Made by a program: the position numbers and the translations under genes. DNA of 55,937 bases. Source: Catenovulum agarivorans YM01. Its GTDB lineage: Bacteria; Pseudomonadota; Gammaproteobacteria; Enterobacterales; Alteromonadaceae. The stretch lies in assembly GCF_000281085.1 (NCBI RefSeq), contig NZ_JH767536.1:60723-116659 (forward strand). Reading direction: 5' to 3'. The first letter of the stretch is position 1, and every line of letters starts with the position of its first letter. The notes under the pieces are model-generated. The model searched no databases, was not told the DNA's origin, and saw only the letters and a program-made list of their open reading frames with translations. Positions 18,981-28,165 of this stretch are shown here, piece by piece.

Positions 18981-19874
18981 ATGTTACGTAATGGTCAATG
19001 GGTCGAAAACTGGCAACCAATTCAACAAAAAAGTGAAGACGGCGACTTTATTCGCCAATCATCCGGCTTCAGAGATGGTGTTGTTGCAAATGCACCCGCC
19101 GATAGATATCACTTATATGTCGCTTATATCTGCCCTTGGGCTTGTCGTACTTTAATGTTACGTAAGCTAAAAGGACTCGAACATGCCATTTCAGTTTCGG
19201 TTGTAAACCCAGTATTAACCGAACAAGGCTGGGCATTTGCTCAGCCAGAAGAAAATATGCAAAAGAACTATATGCACCAACTCTATAGCCACAGTGACAG
19301 CCGATATACAGGCCGAGCAACAGTGCCAGTATTATGGGATAAATATGAGCAAAAAATCGTTAACAATGAATCGGCCGATATCATTAAAATTCTCAATGAC
19401 GATTTTACTCATCTAGCCAAAAACGATATCAATTTACGCCCAAGTCATTTGGCGGGAGAAATGGCCTCTATCAACCAATATATTTACGACAAAATTAATA
19501 ATGGCGTCTATCGAGCGGGTTTTGCAAGCTCACAACAAGCATACGAACGTGGTTACCAAGATGTGTTTGAAGGCTTATATACAATGGAGCAAAAACTCGC
19601 GAATCAAACATATTTGTTAGGCGAACACTTAACTGAAAGTGACATCAGATTATTTGTCACCCTAATTCGTTTCGACCTCGCCTACTACAGCATTTTTAAG
19701 TGTAATAAAAAGCGTATTAGCGACTATAACAAGCTACATGCTTATATGCACAGAATCTATCAACTGCCGGGCATTAAACAAACGGTTAATGCTGAGCACA
19801 TTAAACAAGGGTATTATTCAATAAAAACACTTAATCCCTCTGGTATTGTACCGCTAGGCCCTGACAGCATCTAA
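18981..19874 (+). CDS. Glutathionyl-hydroquinone reductase-like GST (YqjG/ECM4 family)
   Basis: A 297-residue omega-like glutathione transferase. The catalytic cysteine is Cys 51 in ICPWACR, the xi-class signature (usually PCPWA). The thioredoxin-like half ends at VPVLWDKYEQKIVNNES, and the helical half contains YEEGYQ-like YERGYQDVFEGL and LTESDIRLFVTLIRFD. These enzymes reduce glutathionyl-hydroquinones back to hydroquinones in the cytosol. It lies between the LysR gene and an HD hydrolase whose start is 14 bases after its stop, so an operon with the latter is likely. AGAGGAAA precedes the ATG. Confidence 0.9.
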   Translation: MLRNGQWVENWQPIQQKSEDGDFIRQSSGFRDGVVANAPADRYHLYVAYICPWACRTLMLRKLKGLEHAISVSVVNPVLTEQGWAFAQPEENMQKNYMHQLYSHSDSRYTGRATVPVLWDKYEQKIVNNESADIIKILNDDFTHLAKNDINLRPSHLAGEMASINQYIYDKINNGVYRAGFASSQQAYERGYQDVFEGLYTMEQKLANQTYLLGEHLTESDIRLFVTLIRFDLAYYSIFKCNKKRISDYNKLHAYMHRIYQLPGIKQTVNAEHIKQGYYSIKTLNPSGIVPLGPDSI

Positions 19875-19888
19875 GGAAAATAAAAATT

Positions 19889-20473
19889 ATGCCTGCATCT
19901 ATGCAACAAATTACTGACTACTTGTACGAACTCGGTTCACTCAAATTAGTTAACCGCAAAACCTATGTTAAAGGCCAAACTAGAGTTGAAAACTCTGCTG
20001 AACATTCGTGGCACTTAGCCATGGCGTGTTGGAACATAGCTGAAACGTTTCAGCTGAACATTAGTCATGAAAAGTTAATTAAATTAGCCTTAGTACACGA
20101 CTTAGGTGAAATAGATGCGGGTGATACCTTTTTATATTCAAATGATAGAAGTAACGCCCATATCAAAGAAAGGGATTGTGTCGCTAGATTGCAACAATAT
20201 GCAGGTAATGGCTGTGAAAATTTGCAAGATTTATGGGAAGAGCAAGAAACAGGCACAAGCGCAGAAACTAAATTGCTTAAAGCAGTCGATAGATTACTGC
20301 CTTTTATGTACAACATAAAAAGCCAAGGAAAAGCTTGGCGCGAACTAAAAGTTAAACGCAGTCAAGTTACAAAAGCACACGCCTTTATTAAAAACGATTT
20401 TCCAGAGATCCATAACTGGATGACAGCCCAAGTTGAAATTGCCGTATCCCAAGGTTGGCTGATTGATGAATAA
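19889..20473 (+). CDS. HD-domain phosphohydrolase (HDDC2/YfbR-like nucleotidase)
   Basis: A 194-residue HD-family metal phosphohydrolase. The metal-ligand motifs are RVENSAEHSWHLAMAC (first His), LALVHDLGEIDAGD (the HD pair) and a later Asp in LLKAVDRLLP. HDDC2/YfbR members dephosphorylate 5'-deoxynucleoside monophosphates in the cytosol. It follows the GST gene by 14 bases with AAGGAAAA as ribosome site. Confidence 0.88.
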   Translation: MPASMQQITDYLYELGSLKLVNRKTYVKGQTRVENSAEHSWHLAMACWNIAETFQLNISHEKLIKLALVHDLGEIDAGDTFLYSNDRSNAHIKERDCVARLQQYAGNGCENLQDLWEEQETGTSAETKLLKAVDRLLPFMYNIKSQGKAWRELKVKRSQVTKAHAFIKNDFPEIHNWMTAQVEIAVSQGWLIDE

Positions 20474-20687
20474 GCTTATAAATCAGTCTTATTGTCAGAT
20501 TTGGCGTACAAATTTGTAAACAAGTAAATACACATGAACAAAAGTTAAACGATTAACCCTTGTTGCTCAAATAATGCTATTAATCAGTATGACTTTATCC
20601 TAATATAGCTAAGCCATATATGAAAAGAGTACTTTTCATATGCCGTAGGTATACAATTACGGGTTGTTTTGCAGAAGCTGTAGGATT

Positions 20688-21419
20688 ATGGAAAAAGAAA
20701 AAAAGCAACAAAAAACAGATGTAAAATATACTGCACCAGCTTTGGAAAAAGGATTAGATATCATAGAGTTGCTATCTAAAGAACCCGATGGGTTGCGCCT
20801 TAAAGACATTGGTGGAAAGCTAAATAAATCTGTTTCAGAAATATTTAGAATGGTCTCAGTTTTAGAACGTCGCGACTATTTGTCTCTTGACCCAACAAAT
20901 GACCGATACTCATTATCTTTAAAACTATTTGAAGTTGCTTTCGACAACATGCCAGTTGACAGCCTAGCCCGCTCTGCTGGAGCAACTATGGAGCAGCTAG
21001 CAATTGAAACAGGCCAGCCTTGTTATTTAGCTATGGCATATAAAGACAAAGCCATGGTTATTCAGCAAAAAGATGCGCCGTTGGACTGGTTGATATGTGC
21101 AAGACTTGGTGCACGTTTTGATTTAGACGCATGTTGCCCCGGTAAACTCATGTTAGCTTACCAGGATACTCCCTGCGACAAAGATGAGCATTTTGCACAA
21201 ATTCGTAAACAAGGATATGTTCGAATGCCTAGCCCCTTTCTGGCCGGCGTAGAAGAAATTGCCTTTCCAATATTTGATAGACTAGAGCAAGTTACCGCCA
21301 GTCTTGTCATTAACTATATTAGCTACCCGGGTAGTCACCAAATTTGTGATATTCAGCAAGCCATTAACAAAGGGCAGCTCGCAGCGATAAAAATTTCTGA
21401 CAAAATCAAAGTCAGTTAA
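20688..21419 (+). CDS. IclR-family transcriptional regulator
   Basis: A 243-residue IclR regulator. The N-terminal winged HTH (APALEKGLDIIELLSKEPDGLRLKDIGGKLNKSVSEIFRMVSVLERRDYLS) is followed by the effector-binding domain (~90-240, with LGARFDLDACCPGKLMLAY). I use the ATG at 20688, since the longer frame would need a TTG at 20664. It points toward the oxidoreductase operon starting 137 bases downstream and is the obvious candidate for its control, probably responding to a small carboxylate or aromatic ligand as in other IclR proteins. The ligand is unknown. Confidence 0.92.
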   Translation: MEKEKKQQKTDVKYTAPALEKGLDIIELLSKEPDGLRLKDIGGKLNKSVSEIFRMVSVLERRDYLSLDPTNDRYSLSLKLFEVAFDNMPVDSLARSAGATMEQLAIETGQPCYLAMAYKDKAMVIQQKDAPLDWLICARLGARFDLDACCPGKLMLAYQDTPCDKDEHFAQIRKQGYVRMPSPFLAGVEEIAFPIFDRLEQVTASLVINYISYPGSHQICDIQQAINKGQLAAIKISDKIKVS

Positions 21420-21555
21420 TTAGCGAAATTGCGCATAATTTATATATTTCATACCCTTAGGTGCAGCGTAAAATAAAATTTACGGTTGCGCCTTTCGTTT
21501 TATTGGCTAAAATCCTTTGAGCATATAAAAATAATAGGCCAATCAAGGAAACGCC

Positions 21556-22038
21556 ATGGATAACGTAATAACCTACGATGTGGAAACATCCTACCCGTAT
21601 TTAGACGACGACCTGCAAATCGATCAAAGAACTTTCGAAGCCATGTGGCGGCTTTTTTGCCAAATAAAAGATTATTGGCAATTGTCAGTACCAGAAACCG
21701 GTGTGAAATCTCAATTATTGGTTTTTATGCAAAACCGGATAAAAATTGACTTAAACTACTACGCTGACTACAAAAATGCCGCTAAAGTCATTCGCGAATT
21801 GACTTATCAATTGGGAGAACAAGCCGCGTACGAAAAGCTATTTACCGACCCATCCGCCAATTTACAACCGCCAACAACACACTTAGCTAGAGCCAGACAA
21901 AGAGTTTCTAATGAATTTATCACGCTCGCACTAGCAGTTGGTGGGTTTAAAACATTTGGTGCCAAAAACGCATTGGGTTTTATTAGTGGTGGCAACATTA
22001 AAGGCCAAACGCCTTACAGAACAATTGAGGAAGCATAA
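21556..22038 (+). CDS. Small protein heading the GMC oxidoreductase operon
   Basis: A 160-residue soluble protein with no signal peptide. It overlaps the GMC gene by one base (TAATG), so translation is coupled and it is probably a partner subunit. Small subunits of this size accompany several GMC dehydrogenases (gluconate dehydrogenase subunit 3-like). I see no Tat signal, and sequence similarity is not obvious. Recognisable stretches are DLNYYADYKNAAKVIRELT and a Gly-rich end FGAKNALGFISGGNIKG. The CAAGGAAA ribosome site precedes the ATG. Confidence 0.75.
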   Translation: MDNVITYDVETSYPYLDDDLQIDQRTFEAMWRLFCQIKDYWQLSVPETGVKSQLLVFMQNRIKIDLNYYADYKNAAKVIRELTYQLGEQAAYEKLFTDPSANLQPPTTHLARARQRVSNEFITLALAVGGFKTFGAKNALGFISGGNIKGQTPYRTIEEA

Positions 22039-23711
22039 TGAACAACACAACGGACGTACTCATTGTCGGTTCAGGTGTAGCCGCAGCGGCAATCGCGCAA
22101 AAAGTTTTAGAAAAAGATCCGCATAAAAAAATTACCATTCTAGAAGCTGGTAGCAAAGTAAAAATGCGTGACTTTGCAACTCATCAAAACTACTTAGTGA
22201 CTGGCAATCTGCCGTATGAATTTTGCCAAGACAAAGCTTACCCAACCAAAGACAGCGCAGGTGAAAACGAAAGTTTAGGCAGCACACTTTTACCTATGCA
22301 AGGTTCAAGGTTGATGATGTACGGTGGTTCGACTGTGCATTGGGGTGGCTGGTCTTTCCGTTTAAAACCTGAAGACTTTAAGCTTAAAAGCAATATAGAA
22401 AAACACATCAATAAACTATCAGGTAATTATGATTTAGTTGATTGGCCATTTGATTATGACGAGCTAGAATCTTATTACTGTGAAGCTGAACATTATATCG
22501 GTGTGTCTGGCGACTCACATGACCCAAGTGTACCTCGCAGCAAAGGTTATCCTTACCCAGCGTTTCCGTACACAGCGGAAGATAAACCAGCATTAGACGC
22601 GCTTAAAGTATTGAATTTGCAATATAGCCATATGCCGATTGCTCGTCACGGTATGTCGGCGTCTGGCTCAATCCACCCACCTTGCCAAACTACAGGTACT
22701 TGTAAATATTGCCCATTTGGTGCTCGATATGTTGCTGCCAACTATATCGACGACATGATGCAATACAAAGACTACCCTAACCTAGAGGTTAAAACAGGCA
22801 TAGTGGTTGAAAGCTTGATTATGTCAGGCAAAAACAAAGTAAAAGGTGTGCGTTTTCACGACAAAAATATTTCAGAAACTGAAAGTTTTGAACTGCATGC
22901 GCACACTGTCATATTAGCTGCTGGAGCGATTGAGTCATCTAAATTATTGTTACGCTCTATTGATGCGCATTGGCCAAATGGAGTGGGTAATGATCACGAT
23001 TTAGTGGGTCGCAACCTTATCACTCACCCTTATATGATGTTTGAAGCAGATTTGCCGGAAAATCCAGATGGTTTAATGCCTGAAATGGACTTCCCAACAC
23101 TCGTTTCACGCCACTTTGATAGCGAAGCCCAACAATTAATGGGCAAATATATCATTGTTAACCCATCTAGCAGCATTGGTACGCGCTTAGCAACAGAAAT
23201 GCAAAGTGGTAAACCTTTTAGCGTAATCAAAGACGAAATAACGGGTAAGAGTAAAATTCAACTGCATGTTTTAATTGAAATTTTCAGCCAGTACAACAAC
23301 CGTTTATACAATGCGAGCAAACGCAACCATATAGGTTTAGTTGAAACCGCTATCGACTTTGAACAAGGGCCAGATTTTAACCCCAGAATTAAACAAATTC
23401 AGGCTGATATAGAGCAAATATTTGCCGCTATGGGCGCAAGCAATACAAGGCTAAAAACTATTTCTTGGCGTGCGGATCATGCAGCCTGCACTACCCGCAT
23501 GGCAGAATCAGCTAATAAAGGTGTGGTTGATAAAAACCTAAAAGTATTTGATGTCGACAATTTATACGTGTGCTCTAACGGCTCGTTTGCCACATTAGGT
23601 GCGGTCAATCCAACTCTAACCTTAACGAGTTTGGCCATCAGGTTGGCGACTCACCTAAATAATCACGTATTTGCTCACGCGCAACAAACAGAAGTAGAGG
23701 AAGCTGTATAA
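22038..23711 (+). CDS. GMC-family FAD oxidoreductase
   Basis: A 557-residue flavoenzyme. The FAD-binding Rossmann motif VLIVGSGVAAAAIAQKV (residues 6-22) and the adenine-contacting Glu in ILEAGS are present. GGSTVHWGGWSFR is the GMC isoalloxazine loop, and the C-terminal HAACTTRMA...NLYVCSNGSFATLGAVNPTLTLTSLAIRLA carries the conserved GMC His/Asn region. A cysteine cluster CQTTGTCKYCPFGA (about 219-232) is reminiscent of Cys-rich loops in cytosolic GMC dehydrogenases. There is no export signal. It sits between the small protein and the ferritin-like gene (1 base spacing). It would oxidise an alcohol or sugar-like group on an unknown substrate. Confidence 0.92.
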   Translation: MNNTTDVLIVGSGVAAAAIAQKVLEKDPHKKITILEAGSKVKMRDFATHQNYLVTGNLPYEFCQDKAYPTKDSAGENESLGSTLLPMQGSRLMMYGGSTVHWGGWSFRLKPEDFKLKSNIEKHINKLSGNYDLVDWPFDYDELESYYCEAEHYIGVSGDSHDPSVPRSKGYPYPAFPYTAEDKPALDALKVLNLQYSHMPIARHGMSASGSIHPPCQTTGTCKYCPFGARYVAANYIDDMMQYKDYPNLEVKTGIVVESLIMSGKNKVKGVRFHDKNISETESFELHAHTVILAAGAIESSKLLLRSIDAHWPNGVGNDHDLVGRNLITHPYMMFEADLPENPDGLMPEMDFPTLVSRHFDSEAQQLMGKYIIVNPSSSIGTRLATEMQSGKPFSVIKDEITGKSKIQLHVLIEIFSQYNNRLYNASKRNHIGLVETAIDFEQGPDFNPRIKQIQADIEQIFAAMGASNTRLKTISWRADHAACTTRMAESANKGVVDKNLKVFDVDNLYVCSNGSFATLGAVNPTLTLTSLAIRLATHLNNHVFAHAQQTEVEEAV

Positions 23712-23712
23712 A

Positions 23713-24771
23713 ATGGACGCACAAGAAAAATTAGCCAAAATTCGAAAAGATCTACAAACAGCAATCGAGCTAGAACTGAGTACATTGCCGCCCTATTTGA
23801 CAGCATATTTCTCGATTCATCCCGGCACAAACGTAGATGCAGCCAATGCAATTCGTAGTGTATTTATGGAAGAAATGCTCCACTTATGTTTGGCAGGCAA
23901 TACTTTAGTGTCTATAGGTGGTGAGGTGAAACTGGGCAAAGACAATGTGCCTAAATACCCTCTCACTTTAGAATTTAAAGGCCGTGAGTTTGCAATAAAT
24001 TTAGAAAAATTTACTAAAAACACCATTCAAACATTCAGACGCATAGAACTCCCAGATGATATGCCACCACTTGAAATGAGTTTAAAAGCCATTGAAGACT
24101 TAGATGTAGACGGCTACAGCATAGGTGAGTTTTATAACAATATAATTAAAGAGTTAGATGAGCTAAACCAAGAATATCAATTGTGCGGTAAAACCTTGTT
24201 TAGCCAAGATACCAGCAATCAAATAACTGAAACCTATTTTTGGCGCGGCGGTGGTAAACCAATTGCAGTGACTGATATAGATTCAGCAAAAGCTGCACTT
24301 GAACAAATTATCGACCAAGGGGAAGGTGCCGCGGCAAGCTTGTATGATGGCGACTATAACGAGTACGACCAACATAGAGACTTAGCGCATTTTTACAAAT
24401 TTAGCCAAGTGTATTTTGAGCGTCACTATTTGCCAGATGACGATCCAAAATTACCACCAACGGGCGCGCCTATGAGCGTTGACTATGCACAAGTTTACCC
24501 TATGCTGAAAAACCCAACACATGAAGCTTATGCGCAAAACCCTGACTTACAATCACTCAACCATAAGTTTAATCAAGCTTATAGTTTGATGTTGCAACAA
24601 ATAGAAGAAGCATTTGCTGGCAATCCAAGAGTTTTATATAACGCGATAATGAACGGCATGCATGATCTTTCGCCAATAGCCACCACTATGGCCAAAATTG
24701 AATTAGATCCAGCACAAACTCATGGTTATACAGGTTGCCCATCGTTTGAATGGGTTGAGCCAGTTGAATAA
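23713..24771 (+). CDS. Ferritin-like diiron protein (VioB/RebD C-terminal family, PF12902 type)
   Basis: A 352-residue protein matching the ferritin-like domain found in iminophenylpyruvate dimer synthases. It has AIELELSTLPPYLTAYFSI (Glu 21), EEMLHLCLAGN (Glu 54-x-x-His 57), SIGGEVKL, then HFYKFSQVYFER and the closing helix NAIMNGMHDLSPIATTMAKIEL. VioB and RebD couple aromatic imines in violacein and rebeccamycin synthesis, but there the domain is the tail of a ~1000-residue protein. Stand-alone copies like this have no assigned reaction. It is in one operon with the GMC enzyme, which suggests an oxidative, O2- or peroxide-dependent step on a shared substrate. Confidence 0.85.
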   Translation: MDAQEKLAKIRKDLQTAIELELSTLPPYLTAYFSIHPGTNVDAANAIRSVFMEEMLHLCLAGNTLVSIGGEVKLGKDNVPKYPLTLEFKGREFAINLEKFTKNTIQTFRRIELPDDMPPLEMSLKAIEDLDVDGYSIGEFYNNIIKELDELNQEYQLCGKTLFSQDTSNQITETYFWRGGGKPIAVTDIDSAKAALEQIIDQGEGAAASLYDGDYNEYDQHRDLAHFYKFSQVYFERHYLPDDDPKLPPTGAPMSVDYAQVYPMLKNPTHEAYAQNPDLQSLNHKFNQAYSLMLQQIEEAFAGNPRVLYNAIMNGMHDLSPIATTMAKIELDPAQTHGYTGCPSFEWVEPVE

Positions 24772-24786
24772 ATAAGGAATAAAAAT

Positions 24787-25413
24787 ATGGGATTTAAAAT
24801 AGAAGTAAATTCAATTTTACGTACAGACCAAGAATACAATTTAAAAGTCGGTGAAGTATATTCATTCAGCAAACAAGGCAGTCGGATCTTTTTTGATGAC
24901 ATTCCAGTGTGGTTAACCGACAGCAACTGGCTGGCACTGGCCGAAATTAGCATAATGAGCCAAACACGTGAAGATAACCAACTAACTGGTCAATTTCGAG
25001 TGGATTACATATATCAAGGTGACGAACAACAAGCAGTGACCAATATGTTTATTCGCATGTACGACGGTTTGATGGACCCTTACATTTATTTATTGTCGAG
25101 TGAAGCTGAATATCAACAAGGTTTAGCCACAGGGGAAATTGTTCGCGACAGTTTACAAACTGAAGGCTTTATTCATGCAAGTCCAAAAAGCCAACTAAAC
25201 CGAGTGGCCAACAAGTTTTACAAAAACACTGAACAGCCACTAATTTTAGAATTAGACAAAAAAGCTATCACCAGTGAAGTGAAATGGGAACCAGCAACAG
25301 GTGGACTGTACCCACACATTTTTGGCCCAATAAACATCAATAGTGTGCACAAAGTTGTACCTATTTCACTTGATGAATCGGGTGAGTTTGCTATCAATAC
25401 CGAAGAACTATAA
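24787..25413 (+). CDS. Two-domain protein: unknown N-terminal domain fused to DUF952
   Basis: 208 residues. Residues ~1-98 are an unassigned beta-rich domain. Residues ~100-205 match DUF952: PYIYLLSSEAEYQ, DSLQTEGFIHASPKSQLNRVANKFY, LILELDKKAI, VKWEPATGGLYPHIFGPININSV. DUF952 is, to my knowledge, placed in the ADP-ribosyltransferase-like clan, but no reaction is established. DUF952 is normally a free ~110-residue protein, so this fusion is uncommon. It is the last gene of the operon, 15 bases after the ferritin-like gene (AAGGAA ribosome site). Confidence 0.8.
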   Translation: MGFKIEVNSILRTDQEYNLKVGEVYSFSKQGSRIFFDDIPVWLTDSNWLALAEISIMSQTREDNQLTGQFRVDYIYQGDEQQAVTNMFIRMYDGLMDPYIYLLSSEAEYQQGLATGEIVRDSLQTEGFIHASPKSQLNRVANKFYKNTEQPLILELDKKAITSEVKWEPATGGLYPHIFGPININSVHKVVPISLDESGEFAINTEEL

Positions 25414-25420
25414 AGATAAT

Positions 25421-25481
25421 AATATGCCCAATTATAGGGTATAAACCCCTGCCCGGCTTACTCAGTTCGGGCAGGCATATT
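25421..25481 (+). terminator. Nested stem-loop after the GMC operon
   Basis: Outer arms AATATG / CATATT (25421-25426, 25476-25481) enclose a perfect 8-bp inner hairpin CCTGCCCG / CGGGCAGG (25448-25455, 25468-25475). It begins 8 bases after the DUF952 stop. There is no T-run, so it may be an mRNA 3'-end structure or part of the leader of the kinase gene at 25496. Confidence 0.45.
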
Positions 25482-25495
25482 ACACGGATGGATTT

Positions 25496-28153
25496 ATGGC
25501 GATAAATACGCATACCAACGATATAGAGAAACTCGCATCCCTACTAGATGCTTTGCTCAATGCAACACCGGACTTAATTTTTGCCAAAGACAAAAACTAC
25601 AAATACATAGCGCATAATCAAGCATTCGCCAAACTGGTCGGCCGGCCCAATGAAGATTTAACCGGAAAATCAGACGAAGAATTATTTAAAGATCAAGAAG
25701 CCGCTAAACGCCTAAGATTAAAAGACAAACAAATATTCGACAGCGGCGATACACAAACCAGCCAAGAAACGACCGTCTATCCCAATGGCAAAACCATTAA
25801 AGTTGACACATTAAAAGCGCCATTTTATGACGAGCAAGGCGAATTAATGGGTTTGTTGGGTATATCACGCGATGTCACCCACAGGGTTGAAGCTGAACAG
25901 CAGCTCAGCCAAGCCAAAGACAAAGCCGAAGCTGCAAATCAAGCAAAATCAGAATTTTTGGCAAAAATGAGCCATGAAATTCGCACACCAATGAACGCGG
26001 TAATAGGTTTAACCCAACTGTTAAAACGCACTAAACTCGACCATGAACAAACAGATTATGTCGACAAAATATTAAATTCAGCTGAAGTACTGCTCAGTAT
26101 CATCAACGACGTACTCGACTATTCAAAAATTGAAGCAAATTCACTGTCTATCGAAAAAATTCCGTTTAGCATTCAAAAGGTTTTAGACAAAACCATTACG
26201 ATTTGCGAGCTAAAAGCGCTTGAAAAAAACCTAGAATTTATCTTAGATCTGTCTAGCCAAGTGCCTAACTATGTAATGGGCGACCCAAACCGATTACAAC
26301 AGATTTTGGTTAACCTAGCGAACAACGCAATTAAGTTTACCCAGCGCGGCCATGTTATCGTAAAAATAGAATTAGCCGATCGCCAAAACAATCAAGCTCT
26401 GCTTAAATTTTCAGTCACAGATACAGGGGTTGGCATATCAGAAAAATGCCAAAAGCGCCTATTTACCGCCTTTTCTCAACTGGATAATTCGTTAACCCGC
26501 GAGTTTGAAGGTTCAGGGTTGGGCTTAGTTATCTGTAAACAAATTGTCGAATTAATGGGTGGGCATATTTCAGTGCTCAGTGAAGAAGGTCGCGGCTCTA
26601 CCTTTACCTTTACTATGCCATGCGAAGTTGTTGAAGATGCTAAAAAAGCTAAACCACATCAAATTGACTACACCAAGTTAAAAACCTTAGTGGTAGACGA
26701 CAGTGTAGTTGCCAGAAGCATATTAGTAGAACTGCTCAGTGAATTGGGCATGCATGTTGATTGTGCTGACAGCGGCCAAGATGCAATTAACATGGTGAAA
26801 AAAGCCAGCGAAATCCGCCGCGATTACGACCTAATCATAATGGACTGGCGCATGCCAGGCATAGATGGCATTAGCGCTGCTGAACAAATAAAACAAGATT
26901 TAGGTAAAAATCATATTCCGGCAATTTTATTGTTATCTGCGTACGATTTAGACGAAGCGCGCAGACAATCCGGCGCAATACATATAGACGCTTATGTCGA
27001 AAAACCAGTTAAACCACAAACCTTGTTAGACGGAATTTCACGTAGCTTATGTCATCAACAAAGTTTGGGACAAAACAACAACTCAAGTTGGAATTCACCT
27101 GCCCCGTCAAAATGGGATGGCAGTCAACTCGATTTTTCTCAAGCGAAAATTTTAGTAGTAGACGACAATACCATTAATCGTAAAGTCGTTTGTGGTTTCT
27201 TATCTGATACCAATATCCAAATAGATATAGCTGTAGATGGTGAACAAGCGCTCGATAAAATATTCACTTACGAGTACGACCTTGTATTAATGGATATCCA
27301 AATGCCAAAAATGGACGGTTACACAGCCACGCGCCATGTTAGGCAGAATCCTAAATTTGATAACTTACCTATCATAGCCATGACAGCCCATGCGTTAGAT
27401 AGTGATAAATCTTTGTGTATTTCCAAAGGAATGAATGCGCATTTAGCCAAACCTATTAATCCAGACGAATTGTTTGAAGTGGTGCTCAAATGGCTAAAAG
27501 CGGAAAAAATCAATAAACAACAAACTGCGCCATCGCAACAACATACAAAATTTGATAATTTTTTAGAGGCATTAAGTTGGATCCCACAACTTGAAGTCGA
27601 AAAAGCATTGTCACGCTGCCAAAGCAACCGTAAGTTATATTGCAAGTTGGTTGATGATTTTGTTACTGAACATCAACAGTCAGCTGCTGATTTTTTGAAC
27701 TTAAAACGCAAAGATGATTGCAACGCACTCTTTATAAAAGTACATAGCTTAAAATCGAGCAGTGCATATATAGGTGCATTCGGTCTGTCACAAAAATGTG
27801 CCAAACTTGAAAGCCAAATAGAACTGAATCAAGATTTTTACGCAAACCTCAAAGAAGTGTGTAACGAACTTGAGCAAATAGTCAACGCCATAAGCTATAT
27901 ACTTAAGTCTAATAAAGCCCAGACAGAAGAAGTAGATCAACTAGCAAAGCCGTTAAAAGAGCAGCTGCAAACTTTATTACCTTTATTACAAAAATCCGAT
28001 TTTGCCGCCGAAGAATTAATCCCTATGGTAGTAGAAAGCAGCTTAAATACCGAGTTTGCTGAGCAAGTGAAACAAATTTCTGAATTTGTTTCTGAAATTG
28101 AGTTCGAACTTGCCAGCGATTTATGTGAATTAACTTTAAATCAATGCAGTTAA
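25496..28153 (+). CDS. Hybrid sensor histidine kinase (PAS-HisKA-HATPase-REC-REC-Hpt)
   Basis: An 885-residue phosphorelay kinase with no membrane helix, so cytosolic sensing. It has a PAS domain (~12-130), HisKA with phospho-acceptor His 160 in MSHEIRTPMN, and an HATPase with N box NLANNAIKF (~273-281), G boxes DTGVGIS and GSGLGL. The first receiver has Asp 450 (IIMDWRMPGIDG) and the second Asp 600 (VLMDIQMPKMDG). The C-terminal Hpt has His 750 in VHSLKSSSAY. All phosphotransfer residues are intact. The order resembles BarA/ArcB-like kinases but without their membrane part. The GGDEF regulator gene 12 bases downstream is its likely partner. Confidence 0.95.
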   Translation: MAINTHTNDIEKLASLLDALLNATPDLIFAKDKNYKYIAHNQAFAKLVGRPNEDLTGKSDEELFKDQEAAKRLRLKDKQIFDSGDTQTSQETTVYPNGKTIKVDTLKAPFYDEQGELMGLLGISRDVTHRVEAEQQLSQAKDKAEAANQAKSEFLAKMSHEIRTPMNAVIGLTQLLKRTKLDHEQTDYVDKILNSAEVLLSIINDVLDYSKIEANSLSIEKIPFSIQKVLDKTITICELKALEKNLEFILDLSSQVPNYVMGDPNRLQQILVNLANNAIKFTQRGHVIVKIELADRQNNQALLKFSVTDTGVGISEKCQKRLFTAFSQLDNSLTREFEGSGLGLVICKQIVELMGGHISVLSEEGRGSTFTFTMPCEVVEDAKKAKPHQIDYTKLKTLVVDDSVVARSILVELLSELGMHVDCADSGQDAINMVKKASEIRRDYDLIIMDWRMPGIDGISAAEQIKQDLGKNHIPAILLLSAYDLDEARRQSGAIHIDAYVEKPVKPQTLLDGISRSLCHQQSLGQNNNSSWNSPAPSKWDGSQLDFSQAKILVVDDNTINRKVVCGFLSDTNIQIDIAVDGEQALDKIFTYEYDLVLMDIQMPKMDGYTATRHVRQNPKFDNLPIIAMTAHALDSDKSLCISKGMNAHLAKPINPDELFEVVLKWLKAEKINKQQTAPSQQHTKFDNFLEALSWIPQLEVEKALSRCQSNRKLYCKLVDDFVTEHQQSAADFLNLKRKDDCNALFIKVHSLKSSSAYIGAFGLSQKCAKLESQIELNQDFYANLKEVCNELEQIVNAISYILKSNKAQTEEVDQLAKPLKEQLQTLLPLLQKSDFAAEELIPMVVESSLNTEFAEQVKQISEFVSEIEFELASDLCELTLNQCS

Positions 28154-28165
28154 AGAGATAAAGCT

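Noticed and set aside
23713-24771. Violacein/indolocarbazole cluster
   Set aside because: Only the ferritin-like domain resembles VioB/RebD; VioA/VioC/VioD/VioE- or RebO-like genes are absent.
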